Shown here one piece after another: positions 52,192 to 61,621 of a stretch of 62,418 bases of DNA. The stretch covers positions 1 through 62,418 of the forward strand of contig JAEZUR010000133.1 of NCBI GenBank assembly GCA_023420935.1. The letters are read 5' to 3'. Both the position numbers and the translations under genes were made by a program. How positions within the stretch are numbered: position 1 is the stretch's first letter; every line of letters starts with the position of its first letter. This stretch comes from Bacillota bacterium. GTDB taxonomy: Bacteria; Bacillota; Clostridia; Lachnospirales; Lachnospiraceae. The notes under the pieces were generated by a model. It had not been told where the DNA came from, did no database searches, and saw nothing but the letters and a program-made list of their open reading frames with translations.

Positions 52192-52229
52192 GTTTAGCCA
52201 TGGCTAAACTATTTAGCTCATCGGCTAAA
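52192..52229 (-). promoter_or_regulatory. double TTTAGC dyad upstream of the SSB-like gene
   Basis: An 18-bp perfect palindrome GTTTAGCCATGGCTAAAC (52192-52209) is followed by TTTAGC..GGCTAAA (52212-52229). Four half-sites in 38 bases suggest a regulator site or leader stems; no T tract makes a terminator unlikely. Confidence 0.55.
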
Positions 52230-52366
52230 ATGTATCTTAAAATTTTTTCACTATTATATATATGCTGTAAATTTTAACTTTAGAATATATTTTTACCTAT
52301 TTCTTCCATTTTTATACGCTATAATTCTTGCTAATTCTATCTTAATGCTTAAAATAACGAAAAGTC

Positions 52367-52394
52367 TTGTAAATTTTTTATAATATGATACAAT
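52367..52394 (+). promoter_or_regulatory. typA promoter
   Basis: TTGTAA (52367-52372), 16 bases, TACAAT (52389-52394) with an extended TGA; start near 52402. The AT-rich region 52230-52366 shows nothing else. Confidence 0.65.
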
Positions 52395-52501
52395 GTAAAA
52401 GTTGTAAAGAAACGTAAACACATTCAATAAGAAGAGGAATTGTGAAATAAGATGTTCACTTCCCTTATGTATTGCTGCAAAAGGCGGCAGATGGGAGTAT
52501 T

Positions 52502-54334
52502 ATGAAGCTCAAAAGAGAAGATATTCGTAACATAGCAATTATTGCCCATGTTGATCATGGTAAAACAACATTAGTAGATGAATTATTAAAACAAAGTGGT
52601 GTTTTTCGTTCCAATCAGGCAGTTCAAGAAAGAGTAATGGACTCAAATGATATAGAACGTGAACGTGGTATTACTATACTATCTAAGAACACTGCTGTTT
52701 ATTATAATGATGTTAAAATTAATATTATTGATACACCAGGTCATGCTGACTTCGGTGGAGAAGTAGAACGTGTACTTAAGATGGTAAATGGTGTAGTCCT
52801 TGTAGTTGATGCATTTGAAGGTGCTATGCCTCAGACTAAATTTGTTCTTAAGAAAGCATTAGAATTAGATCTATCTGTTATTGTCTGCATTAACAAAATC
52901 GACCGACCAGAAGCTAGACCAATGGAAGTTATCGATGAAGTACTTGAATTATTTATTGACTTAGATGCCAACGAAGAACAGCTTGATTGTCCTTTTGTAT
53001 TTGCTTCTGCTAAATCCGGTATTGCTAAAATGGATTTAGATCAAGAAACAGAGGATATGAAAGCATTGTTTGAAACAATTATTGATTATATCCCTGCACC
53101 TGAAGGTGATCCAGAAGCAGAAACACAGGTTTTAATCAGTACCATTGACTATAATGAATATGTTGGTCGTATCGGTGTAGGTAAGGTTGACAATGGTTTA
53201 ATTAAAGTGAATCAGGATGTTGTCCTTGTAAATGAACATGAACCCGATAAATTCAAACGAGTTAAGATTAATAAATTATATGAATTTGATGGATTGAAAA
53301 AGGTGGAAGTAAATGAAGCATCCATTGGTGCCATTGTAGCAATCTCTGGTATTGCTGATATTCACATTGGAGATACCATCTGCTCCCCAAATAATCCGGT
53401 TGCAATTCCTTTCCAAAAGATTTCAGAACCAACAATTGCAATGCATTTTATCGTAAATGATAGCCCACTTGCTGGACAAGAAGGTAAATTTGTTACTTCA
53501 AGACACTTAAGAGATCGTTTATTCCGCGAATTAAATACAGACGTTAGTCTTCGTGTTGAAGAAACTGATTCTACAGAAAGCCTTAAAGTATCTGGCCGTG
53601 GTGAATTACATTTATCTGTTTTAATTGAAAACATGAGACGTGAAGGTTTTGAATTCGCAGTTAGTAAGGCGGAAGTTTTATACAAATATGACGAACGTAA
53701 CAAACAATTAGAACCGATGGAACGTGCTATTATCGACGTACCAGAAGAATTTGCTGGTAGCGTAATTGAAAAATTAAGTCAACGTAAAGGTGAATTACAA
53801 GGCATGTCAGCTGCAAATGGTGGTTATACTAGACTTGAATTCTTAATTCCTTCTAGAGGTTTAATTGGATACCGTGGTGAATTCCTTACAGATACCAAAG
53901 GAAACGGAATTATTAATACAATTTTTGAAGAGTACGGCCCATACCGTGGCGATATTCAGTACAGAAAACAAGGTTCCTTAATTGCATTTGAATCTGGCGA
54001 GTCCATTACCTACGGTTTATACAATGCACAAGAACGTGGAACTTTATTCATTGGAGCTGGTGAAAAAGTTTATGGTGGTATGATCATTGGTCAAAATGGC
54101 AAGGCAGAAGATATTGAAGTAAATGTATGTAAACGTAAACAATTAACCAATACACGTTCTTCTGGAGCAGATGATGCCCTTAAGCTTACTCCACCAAGAG
54201 TATTAAGCTTGGAACAAGCCCTTGAATTTATTGATACGGATGAATTATTAGAAGTAACACCAACTAGTCTTCGTATTAGAAAGAAAATTCTAGATCCAAC
54301 TGCAAGAATGCGTGCGAAAAGAAACGCTCAGTAA
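52502..54334 (+). CDS. typA: ribosome-associated GTPase TypA/BipA
   Basis: Translational GTPase of the EF-G class that aids ribosome assembly and growth under stress. 610 residues, typical. G1 AHVDHGKTT, switch RERGITILSKN, G3 DTPGHADF, G4 NKIDRPEA, G5 SAKSG; EF-G-like domains III and V and the TypA C-terminal domain (KRKQLTNTRSSGADDALKL). The ATG at 52502 has GGGAG upstream; an in-frame ATG ten codons earlier is less supported. The DUF2156 gene follows 46 bases later. Confidence 0.97.
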   Translation: MKLKREDIRNIAIIAHVDHGKTTLVDELLKQSGVFRSNQAVQERVMDSNDIERERGITILSKNTAVYYNDVKINIIDTPGHADFGGEVERVLKMVNGVVLVVDAFEGAMPQTKFVLKKALELDLSVIVCINKIDRPEARPMEVIDEVLELFIDLDANEEQLDCPFVFASAKSGIAKMDLDQETEDMKALFETIIDYIPAPEGDPEAETQVLISTIDYNEYVGRIGVGKVDNGLIKVNQDVVLVNEHEPDKFKRVKINKLYEFDGLKKVEVNEASIGAIVAISGIADIHIGDTICSPNNPVAIPFQKISEPTIAMHFIVNDSPLAGQEGKFVTSRHLRDRLFRELNTDVSLRVEETDSTESLKVSGRGELHLSVLIENMRREGFEFAVSKAEVLYKYDERNKQLEPMERAIIDVPEEFAGSVIEKLSQRKGELQGMSAANGGYTRLEFLIPSRGLIGYRGEFLTDTKGNGIINTIFEEYGPYRGDIQYRKQGSLIAFESGESITYGLYNAQERGTLFIGAGEKVYGGMIIGQNGKAEDIEVNVCKRKQLTNTRSSGADDALKLTPPRVLSLEQALEFIDTDELLEVTPTSLRIRKKILDPTARMRAKRNAQ

Positions 54335-54380
54335 TCATAATCTAATTCAGCCAGTTGCGATCTGAATCTGGAGGACCAAG

Positions 54381-55295
54381 ATGAAATTAGAGTTTAAACC
54401 TTTAACTGCAAATAGTATGTCCCAAGTAAATAACTATTCTGTTCTTAGACCTATTTACACCAGCGAAGGTATGTTTATGAACCAATTTATATGGTCTGGG
54501 TATTATAAGACTCAGTACCATATAAATGATTCTTACCTTTTTTACCTTATGGAAATCAAGAAAGAAAAGGCTACTATGATGCCTTACTGTAAGTCGGAGC
54601 ATATCATCTCCTCTTTCTTTGAAGTGAAGGATTACTTTAATCAGGAGCTGAATTCCCCACTGAAGATGTATCTAGTTGATGACTTCTATCTACAGACATT
54701 AAAGACTTCTAGTCAGTTCTTAGAGGAATTTGATTATGTGGAAGACCGTGATTGCTTTGATTATATCTATGATGGAGAAAAGCTTCGAACATTAAGTGGA
54801 AAAGCATATCATAAAAAGAAAAATCATTTGAATTCTTTCCTAAAGGAGTATGATGGCCGTTTCGAATACAGAAGACTCAACTGCTCGGATACGGAAGAGA
54901 TCATTGCATTTCACCAAAGATGGGTGGACGAACGTAAAATCGAAGGCCGCATTCAATTGATTGCAAACGAAGAAGAAGGAATTACTCAAATCTTTCAAAA
55001 TTGCTCCTTATTAGATTGTAAAATGGGTGGTATTTATATCGATGGTAAATTAGAAGCTTATTCTATTGGAAGTTATGCAGCACATTTAAAAACAGCATTT
55101 ATCCATGTAGAAAAAGCAAATATAGCAATGAATGGCTTATATAATTATATAAACCAACAGTTCTTACAGAATGAATTTCCTGATGCAGTTTTGGTAAATC
55201 GGGAAGATGACTTAGGGCAAGAAGATCTCAGAAAGGCCAAGCTTTCCTATCGCCCAGTTCGATTAGAAGCAAAATATCATATTTTTCAAAAATAA
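54381..55295 (+). CDS. DUF2156 acyl/aminoacyl-transferase-like protein
   Basis: 304 residues of the DUF2156 family, related to the C-terminal domain of MprF lysyl-phosphatidylglycerol synthases and GNAT folds. Seen: LEFKPLTANSMSQVNNYSVL, the KKKNHLNSFLKEYDGRFEYR stretch, GGIYIDGKLEAYSIGSY and the end DLGQEDLRKAKLSYRPVRLE. No membrane helix, so soluble. It shares the typA transcript; the substrate is unknown. A hairpin (55339-55381) ends the unit. Confidence 0.85.
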   Translation: MKLEFKPLTANSMSQVNNYSVLRPIYTSEGMFMNQFIWSGYYKTQYHINDSYLFYLMEIKKEKATMMPYCKSEHIISSFFEVKDYFNQELNSPLKMYLVDDFYLQTLKTSSQFLEEFDYVEDRDCFDYIYDGEKLRTLSGKAYHKKKNHLNSFLKEYDGRFEYRRLNCSDTEEIIAFHQRWVDERKIEGRIQLIANEEEGITQIFQNCSLLDCKMGGIYIDGKLEAYSIGSYAAHLKTAFIHVEKANIAMNGLYNYINQQFLQNEFPDAVLVNREDDLGQEDLRKAKLSYRPVRLEAKYHIFQK

Positions 55296-55338
55296 TAAAA
55301 AGCACGTTTCATAAACTTTCTATTGTCATGAATAAATG

Positions 55339-55381
55339 GTTACCGCAAAACATAGCGATCTTCTTGTTTTGTGGTAACCAT
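55339..55381 (+). terminator. terminator after the typA unit
   Basis: TGGTTACCGCAAAAC and GTTTTGTGGTAACCA (about 55338-55380) pair with one mismatch; no T tract follows (TTATTAATTC), so termination is likely but not certain. Confidence 0.65.
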
Positions 55382-55452
55382 TATTAATTCAAGATATAAA
55401 TAATACTCCCCTCAAGAATACTAAATATACTCCTCAAATGCTTAAAGATATC

Positions 55453-56235
55453 CTATGACAATTGTTTTAAATCCATCAGTCTAGCGTCTGGATACTTGTA
55501 AATATCACATGGCCTTTTAATGCTATATTGTTTTACTAAATCAGTAAAATAAGACTTAATAATGTCTTTGGTAATGACTTTTCTATTATCTTTATCTCTT
55601 GAAATACGAAGCATGGTTTTCTCAAAAGAAGCCATGGATTTTAATGCTTTTGGTCCATACCAGCTGAATGCATCGATTACGGAATCGATCAATTCTTTCT
55701 CTTCCATGGATAAAAGATTTTCTTTTAATTCAAGACAAATCACAACTCTAGAACGCATATCCTGATAAATCTGAGGGAATGGTACATTCACTTCAGTGAT
55801 CGTATATTCGTCCTGAAACATTGGTGTATCTCTTAACGCAAGTGAAAAGCCCTGTACGTAATACAATAAATTCTGAATCTGTGCGGCACAAATATCTGCC
55901 TTATATTCATTTACTATGTATTGTGTTACAACATTAATCTTAGTTTCCATAATCTTTTCTAAGACAGATTGCTTACTTTTCTTAAATGCAATGTTAGTAA
56001 GGTTTTCTTTATTATCAACTAGTATCTGATAGAAATAACAGGGATTATAAAGTATCTCTTTTAATTTGTTAGAATACTCTATGGTAGGTATGTCACCATC
56101 CATGTATCTGATGATTGTTGTTTCTCCCCATCCTAATAACTTAGCTAATGGCTTTTTACCTATTCTATAATCCTTCAGAAGTTTCTGTATTTCACTAATG
56201 GTAATATAGCCTAAATCTTTTTTTTCTTCTGTCAT
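55453..56235 (-). CDS. SocA/Panacea-domain antitoxin-like regulator
   Basis: 260 residues. N-terminal HTH (residues about 10-65, ISEIQKLLKDYRIGKKPLAK then GWGETTIIRYMDGD) precedes a C-terminal Panacea (DUF4065/SocA-like) domain with NVVTQYIVNEYKADICAAQ, QNLLYYVQGFSLALRDTPMF and VNVPFPQIYQDMRS. Panacea proteins are commonly antitoxins neutralising varied toxins, and the HTH suggests self-repression. No toxin-like gene is adjacent, so it looks orphaned or acts as a plain regulator. GGGG plus ATG spacing is acceptable. Confidence 0.75.
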   Translation of the reverse strand: MTEEKKDLGYITISEIQKLLKDYRIGKKPLAKLLGWGETTIIRYMDGDIPTIEYSNKLKEILYNPCYFYQILVDNKENLTNIAFKKSKQSVLEKIMETKINVVTQYIVNEYKADICAAQIQNLLYYVQGFSLALRDTPMFQDEYTITEVNVPFPQIYQDMRSRVVICLELKENLLSMEEKELIDSVIDAFSWYGPKALKSMASFEKTMLRISRDKDNRKVITKDIIKSYFTDLVKQYSIKRPCDIYKYPDARLMDLKQLS

Positions 56236-56248
56236 ATATTAATCCCCT

Positions 56249-56300
56249 TTAGATAAATTTCCCGTACAATAATTTTATCTAATTTTTAACATGAGGTCAA
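56249..56300 (-). promoter_or_regulatory. promoter with operator dyad, Panacea gene
   Basis: The minus strand reads TTGACC (56295-56300), 17 bases, TAAAAT (56272-56277). A perfect 9-bp dyad TTAGATAAA / TTTATCTAA (56249-56257, 56274-56282) covers the -10 and start region, fitting autorepression by the HTH. Confidence 0.65.
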
Positions 56301-56355
56301 TGATTTCCGAACAAAATCGGAACAATTAGGTCTAATTACCTATGCTTTTGGGTTA

Positions 56356-57486
56356 CTAAAGGATGATTTTTTCCACTAAACGCTTGGTTGACTGTCCATC
56401 AAGATATTCATAGCTTTTCACTCTAAATTGTCTGATTTTTAACAAGTCGTAACAATTACTCCTAATTATGGAAGACAATTCTAAGGTATTTTTTACGACT
56501 GGTCCTGGTACATAATCTTCATATGATTCATAAAATCCTCTTCCCATATCTGAAAACTGATCTAGATCATATGCATAAAAGATCATTGGTTTATCTAATA
56601 GGCAATACTCAAATATGATAGAAGAATAATCAGTAACCAAAATATCGGCGGCAAATAGTAATGTATTCAAATCTCCATACGTAGATAGGTTCATTACTCT
56701 TCCTTGGTATTGTTTGGTATCTAATTGAAATGCTGCTGCTACGAATGGATGCAACTTTAAGATCAATACATATTCTTCTGGTGTTTGTTCTATAAATAAG
56801 TTCACATCAAGCATGATCTTTGGATTATTAACTTCATTATCCCGAAATGTTGGTGCATATAGAACTAATTTTTTCTCCTTTAAATCAGGAAATCTATGAT
56901 AAAACTCTTCTAAATCTCTTGCTTTTTTATCTTCCTGAAACATAATATCAGTTCTTGGTAATCCCAATACCTTAATTTTATCTTCTGAAACACCAAAGGC
57001 TTCCTTATACTGTTTTTTGGTATACTCTGAATTAACTAACAGGTGCGTGATTGTTTGATTTGCTCTTTTCTCAAGCTTACCTAGTCTTCCCGTATTCACA
57101 CTCTGACCAAACTTCTTTATCGTTCCCGTACCATGCCATAATTGTATTATTTTTACCGCCTTAGGAAAATGAAGATACGCCATTGGTAAAAAGATGTTAT
57201 CTTGTAATACATAAGCAGCAGTTGCTAAATGAAATGGCTTTTTTATAAAAAAAGAGATAAAATTACCTACTATTCCTTGCTTACGTACTGCATTCGTCTC
57301 ATCCTTTTTTATATACTCAAACTGATATTCCTTTGATATATTCTCTAAATACTGAACCACTACGCCTACACTGCTATCCTTACTACCATCATGTGTCATA
57401 ATACAAAACACCTTATTGGGATTTATTTTACATAACCGGAATATATAATAAAATATTGCAAACACCAAATATCCTATTGTTTTCAC
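56356..57486 (-). CDS. CDP-glycerol glycerophosphotransferase-like (TagB/TagF type)
   Basis: 376 residues. Transfers glycerol phosphate from CDP-glycerol to a lipid-linked or polymer acceptor (teichoic acid or similar) at the membrane. Seen: N-terminal hydrophobic stretch (LVFAIFYYIFRLC), IIQLWHGTGTIKKFGQSV, the YAPTFRDNEVNNPKIM motif and LVTDYSSIIFEYCLLDKPMI with FYAYDLDQFSDMGRGFYESY. Starts with GTG behind AGGAG. A second enzyme of the same family flanks the giant metallophosphatase. Confidence 0.88.
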   Translation of the reverse strand: MKTIGYLVFAIFYYIFRLCKINPNKVFCIMTHDGSKDSSVGVVVQYLENISKEYQFEYIKKDETNAVRKQGIVGNFISFFIKKPFHLATAAYVLQDNIFLPMAYLHFPKAVKIIQLWHGTGTIKKFGQSVNTGRLGKLEKRANQTITHLLVNSEYTKKQYKEAFGVSEDKIKVLGLPRTDIMFQEDKKARDLEEFYHRFPDLKEKKLVLYAPTFRDNEVNNPKIMLDVNLFIEQTPEEYVLILKLHPFVAAAFQLDTKQYQGRVMNLSTYGDLNTLLFAADILVTDYSSIIFEYCLLDKPMIFYAYDLDQFSDMGRGFYESYEDYVPGPVVKNTLELSSIIRSNCYDLLKIRQFRVKSYEYLDGQSTKRLVEKIIL

Positions 57487-57505
57487 AGAACCTCTCCTCT
57501 TTTAT

Positions 57506-57578
57506 TAATAGAAAGCACGCTCCGCGAACTTTCTATTGTCATAAGCTAGAGGGCATTGGTTCCTTTGTCCCAATGCCC
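57506..57578. repeat. intergenic hairpins upstream of the TagB-like gene
   Basis: The AATAGAAAG / CTTTCTATT stem (57506-57536) carries the CTTTCTATTGTCAT motif also found near 55314 and 61630. A second stem is GGGCATTGG / CCAATGCCC (57551-57559, 57570-57578). Neither has a T tract. Confidence 0.6.
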
Positions 57579-57605
57579 GTCTTAGTTTGATTGTACTTTT
57601 TTATT

Positions 57606-60600
57606 CTACTTACTTTTTGCCTTCACTACCTTAATTGCTTTTGTGGGACCTCTACCTTGTGCATTGGATGCCCAAATGGTAATTGAAGTTTTTTCTTTTT
57701 GTTTTGGAATCTTAATAGCAAAGGTACCATCATCTTCAATTACGGCTTTATAAGTTTTAGAACCGATTTTAGCGTATACTTTTGTTTCTGTATTTGCAAC
57801 GGTTGGTTGCTGACCAGCTTCAATCAGTGCATCCTCTAATATTAGATTCACGGTTCCTTTAATCACCTTGGAATTCGTATCAACGGAAGCAGTCTTTGGC
57901 GTATTTGGAGCTTTCTGAATCACACTACGTGTTAATTTCGGACTACTTCCAGCCGCATTGGTTGCATAAACAATTATATCATTACCTGAATTGACATTTT
58001 TAATCTTAATATCATAACAATATGATTTTAAGTCATAATCATAATATCCATCGCTAGTTGTATAGGATTTACTTGCAACTTTAACTGTTATCTTGCACTT
58101 TTCAGTGGTTGCAACAGTGAGCTGCCCTGTTGTGTTATATACGTTCGGATTAATTAGAATTGGCTGATATGGTTTCCCTAAGACAACTGATCCTAAATCT
58201 GCGCCAATGATACCACCATTATCCACCCTTACAACTGCACTAACACTAGTTCCAATCTCTAATTTTTCTTCCAATGGTAATTCAAAATAACCTTCTTCGT
58301 CCGTAGTAATATCATAAAATACACCATTCACTTTTAATGTTACTTTTACACTAGTGTCATCGCATTGTCCTGTTAAAGTATCTGTTTTATCTGTCACTGG
58401 ATATATTTCTACATACTTATAGTCATCATCTGATGAAACAAACTCTTTCACATCTTTTACTTTGGTTTGAATCTTAGCACTTTTCCTAATCGTATTATCC
58501 ACTGTATCAGTTGCGTATACTGCGATGGTTTCACCTTTTTTCAGATTACCTACGGTCGTAACAAAATAACCATTTTCATCAGTGGTTGTACGATATGTCT
58601 TACCACCAACTGTTACATTTACATCATATATTGTACCAGTAGTAGCCGTATATACCCTTCCATGTACCTCTTTTTCCGCATTACATGTCTCATATAAAGT
58701 AGGTGGGTTTGGCGCTGCATGGGCAACTTTTATCTTATTTGCTTTACTTACTCTACCAACATAATCAAGGGAATACACTGTTACGGATGTTGAGGAACGA
58801 AATGCTGGTATGCTCATAGAGAAGCTTCCATCCGAACCAACCGATACGTTTGTTGTAACAATCTTTTTATCTTTGCTATACTTCTCACAGTTTTTATAGG
58901 CAGTTAAGCCACCTTTTGAGGAGACATAAACCTTTTCTCCTACAACTGCAAATACTGTCTTTATGGAATCATCTGTATTTCCTATAATTTTAACATCATT
59001 ATTATTGATTCCCGATATTTCAGGATAATTTGGTCCTGTACGCTTTACAACAACGGTTACCTTTGCACTTCGTCTACCATATTCATCTTCTACATATACA
59101 GTAACGGTATCTTTTGCACGTTGAGTCGGTAATGGGCAAGAAAAGCTTCCACTTGTATCAACTTCTGCATGATACGTACCATCTTCTGTAATACAGTATA
59201 CAACTGCACCTGGTTCTGCTGTACCAGTCATCTTCGTCATACGATTTGTGTAACTATTAATCGTAGGCACTTGTAGAATATCTCGATTGATATTATCGAT
59301 TTTAATTTTAGATACTGCTTTATTGCCAGCATTGTCTTCTGCGTACACTGTATATACACCATTATTAGTAACGGTAAAGACATTTTTATCGTCGATTTCT
59401 GTCCCATTTGACCAAACATAGGAGTCCTTATCATAATCACCAATTGTATATTTTAACACTTTAATGCCAGATGAATCATTTGCATTTACTGCAATATCAA
59501 CATTGTTATTGGTATTTGCATTATTAGTAGAAGCTAACACTACATTTGGGCCAGTACGATCATCACTAGTTAACTGGTACTGCACTTTGTAGAACACGTT
59601 AGGACTTAACGTATCAATTATACTATAATTCCACATATCTTTATTGATTGTTGCATTTTGTGAGGATCTTAAAATAAAGCTCTTATCTTTTGGTAACGCA
59701 ATATTCCAGTTGTTATCTACCGTTGGTACCAAATCTTCTACTTTACATAATTGTTTTACATAATCCAGTAATACATTCAATCTATGAGTGGCACCTTTTT
59801 TAATGATTTGGTTCCCGATTCCCTCAATTGGACTAAACTTCACATTTGAAAGTGATTGTGCTGCTAATACAAATTTCATATCATCCGTAATTGGTTTTCC
59901 ATTATAAGTTATATAACCAACACGATTGGTTTGGTTAATTATTTCCCCATTACTGTTATATTTTGGTTCAATAAATGGATTAATCGTATACTCAATCCCA
60001 TCAAATACATAAAAAGAACTCCAGTCATTAATCCAAGATTCTGCGATAAGAGATTTTGCACCGGATGCTTCCATCATTCGGTTCATAGTACCATCAGTCC
60101 ATTTTACATCTTGGTTGGTTGTCTCATAGGCACTAGCAGACCACTCAATCCATTCTCTTAATTGCTTCCCAGTAACTTCATAAAGATATATATAACGGTG
60201 AAAGGTAGCTATAGATGACATATTTGCTTCTGTTATCTGACCATTCACTCTTACATAATCATCTTGTAAATACTGACCATATTGTACATGATTGGATGCT
60301 GCAACAATGGGATAATTTTTATATTGTTTTCCAGTGGTATTCACAAATTGCAATGCATAATTAATCATTGCATTATTTACTAACTGTATAGATGAACTAT
60401 CTTCCACTAGTCCAAAATAGTTATTAATTGATTTACCAGACGCTACATTACCAATTACATTCTTTGAATTGGTTGTAAATAAATCTTCCCATCCATCATA
60501 GCCCTTATTAAGGCTAGCATCTGTGGCTGTATTAGCTGTTACCTTACGTACCTCAGAACTTCGATCTACAACTTCTGTTTGGTTGGATGACTTTTCTATT

Positions 60601-61556
60601 GTTAAGTCAACTACACCTACACTTTGGCCTTTATCATTGGCCATGACTAAATTCTTACCATTTACTAAACCTGTATCTTTATCTACCCCAGGTAACTCAT
60701 AAAAGAGGGCGCTATCAGCGCTGTTAGATGGGAATATCTTATGCTCATGGCCACAAAGTACCACGTCTACTTCTGGAATCTTAGTTAAAGCATAAGATAC
60801 ATCGTTGCTCATTTGTAATGGATTTTCCACACCAAAACCAGAGTGAGCTAATACAACTATCACATCTGCGCCCTTTGCTTTTAATGCCTTAGCCTGTTTC
60901 GCTGTATTGGCTACAATATCCTCTGTCTGAAAAATTCCAGTAAAATTCTCTCTCTTTTTTGATAGAGTTGGAATGGTCTCACCAATTACACCAATTTTAA
61001 CGGTTGCAGTAGAACCACTATTGGTTTTCACTTTTCTCGTTAAGATCATATTCTCGTGAAAGGCTGCTTTTCCAGTTTTGGCATCTATTAAATTAGATAC
61101 GACAGTGATATCTTTTAGCCTAGAACCCTGCAACTGATCCATTAAATAATCGTATCCGTATTCAAATTCATGATTACCTAATGTAATCGCATCGTAATCA
61201 AGAGTTGCCATTGCTTTATAGATAGGTTGGATTTCTTCTGGCTTTAACTCAAAGATTGCCTCTGTTGTATAATCATATAATACATCACCAATATCAAAAG
61301 TAAAGGTATTTCCATCTGCTTTTTCACTTCTAGCATTTCTTATTAGTGTAGCAGCTTTTGCTAAACTACCAGTATTAAATGCCTTATTTTGTTCATAATT
61401 CATGGTGGTTAATCTACCATGTAAATCTGTTGTAAATACAAAACGTATATCAATATTTTCTGTGGATGCTGCTTTTGATGAACTTCCACTTTCTATCATA
61501 AAAATCATTATTAATGTAAATACTATTAAAGCTAATAAGCTTTTCTTCTTACGCAT
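57606..61556 (-). CDS. secreted metallophosphatase/5'-nucleotidase with Ig-like repeats
   Basis: 1316 residues. N-terminal signal (LLALIVFTLIMIFMIESG), metallophosphatase domain with FTTDLHGR, GDVLYDY, LGNHEFEYGYDYL, VLAHSGFG and GHEHKIFP motifs, then the 5'-nucleotidase C-terminal domain (about 375-590; VAASNHVQYGQYLQDDYVRV). Six or more bacterial Ig-like repeats (about 665-1316) with GTAEPG, GYFVTTVG, DDGTFAIKIP follow, with no wall-binding motif. It hydrolyses phosphomonoesters or 2',3'-cyclic nucleotides outside the cell. Placement between two CDP-glycerol transferase genes is unusual; a role in releasing glycerol phosphate from teichoic-type polymers or scavenging phosphate is inference. 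Confidence 0.85.
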   Translation of the reverse strand: MRKKKSLLALIVFTLIMIFMIESGSSSKAASTENIDIRFVFTTDLHGRLTTMNYEQNKAFNTGSLAKAATLIRNARSEKADGNTFTFDIGDVLYDYTTEAIFELKPEEIQPIYKAMATLDYDAITLGNHEFEYGYDYLMDQLQGSRLKDITVVSNLIDAKTGKAAFHENMILTRKVKTNSGSTATVKIGVIGETIPTLSKKRENFTGIFQTEDIVANTAKQAKALKAKGADVIVVLAHSGFGVENPLQMSNDVSYALTKIPEVDVVLCGHEHKIFPSNSADSALFYELPGVDKDTGLVNGKNLVMANDKGQSVGVVDLTIEKSSNQTEVVDRSSEVRKVTANTATDASLNKGYDGWEDLFTTNSKNVIGNVASGKSINNYFGLVEDSSSIQLVNNAMINYALQFVNTTGKQYKNYPIVAASNHVQYGQYLQDDYVRVNGQITEANMSSIATFHRYIYLYEVTGKQLREWIEWSASAYETTNQDVKWTDGTMNRMMEASGAKSLIAESWINDWSSFYVFDGIEYTINPFIEPKYNSNGEIINQTNRVGYITYNGKPITDDMKFVLAAQSLSNVKFSPIEGIGNQIIKKGATHRLNVLLDYVKQLCKVEDLVPTVDNNWNIALPKDKSFILRSSQNATINKDMWNYSIIDTLSPNVFYKVQYQLTSDDRTGPNVVLASTNNANTNNNVDIAVNANDSSGIKVLKYTIGDYDKDSYVWSNGTEIDDKNVFTVTNNGVYTVYAEDNAGNKAVSKIKIDNINRDILQVPTINSYTNRMTKMTGTAEPGAVVYCITEDGTYHAEVDTSGSFSCPLPTQRAKDTVTVYVEDEYGRRSAKVTVVVKRTGPNYPEISGINNNDVKIIGNTDDSIKTVFAVVGEKVYVSSKGGLTAYKNCEKYSKDKKIVTTNVSVGSDGSFSMSIPAFRSSTSVTVYSLDYVGRVSKANKIKVAHAAPNPPTLYETCNAEKEVHGRVYTATTGTIYDVNVTVGGKTYRTTTDENGYFVTTVGNLKKGETIAVYATDTVDNTIRKSAKIQTKVKDVKEFVSSDDDYKYVEIYPVTDKTDTLTGQCDDTSVKVTLKVNGVFYDITTDEEGYFELPLEEKLEIGTSVSAVVRVDNGGIIGADLGSVVLGKPYQPILINPNVYNTTGQLTVATTEKCKITVKVASKSYTTSDGYYDYDLKSYCYDIKIKNVNSGNDIIVYATNAAGSSPKLTRSVIQKAPNTPKTASVDTNSKVIKGTVNLILEDALIEAGQQPTVANTETKVYAKIGSKTYKAVIEDDGTFAIKIPKQKEKTSITIWASNAQGRGPTKAIKVVKAKSK

Positions 61557-61621
61557 GCTCCATCCTCACTTTCCAAATATGCAGTCCTTATGTTGTCGCC
61601 TTGCAAACGATAGTAATTACG

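Noticed and set aside
57551..57578. Rho-independent terminator after the metallophosphatase gene
   Set aside because: The 9-bp stem is perfect but no T tract follows on either strand.
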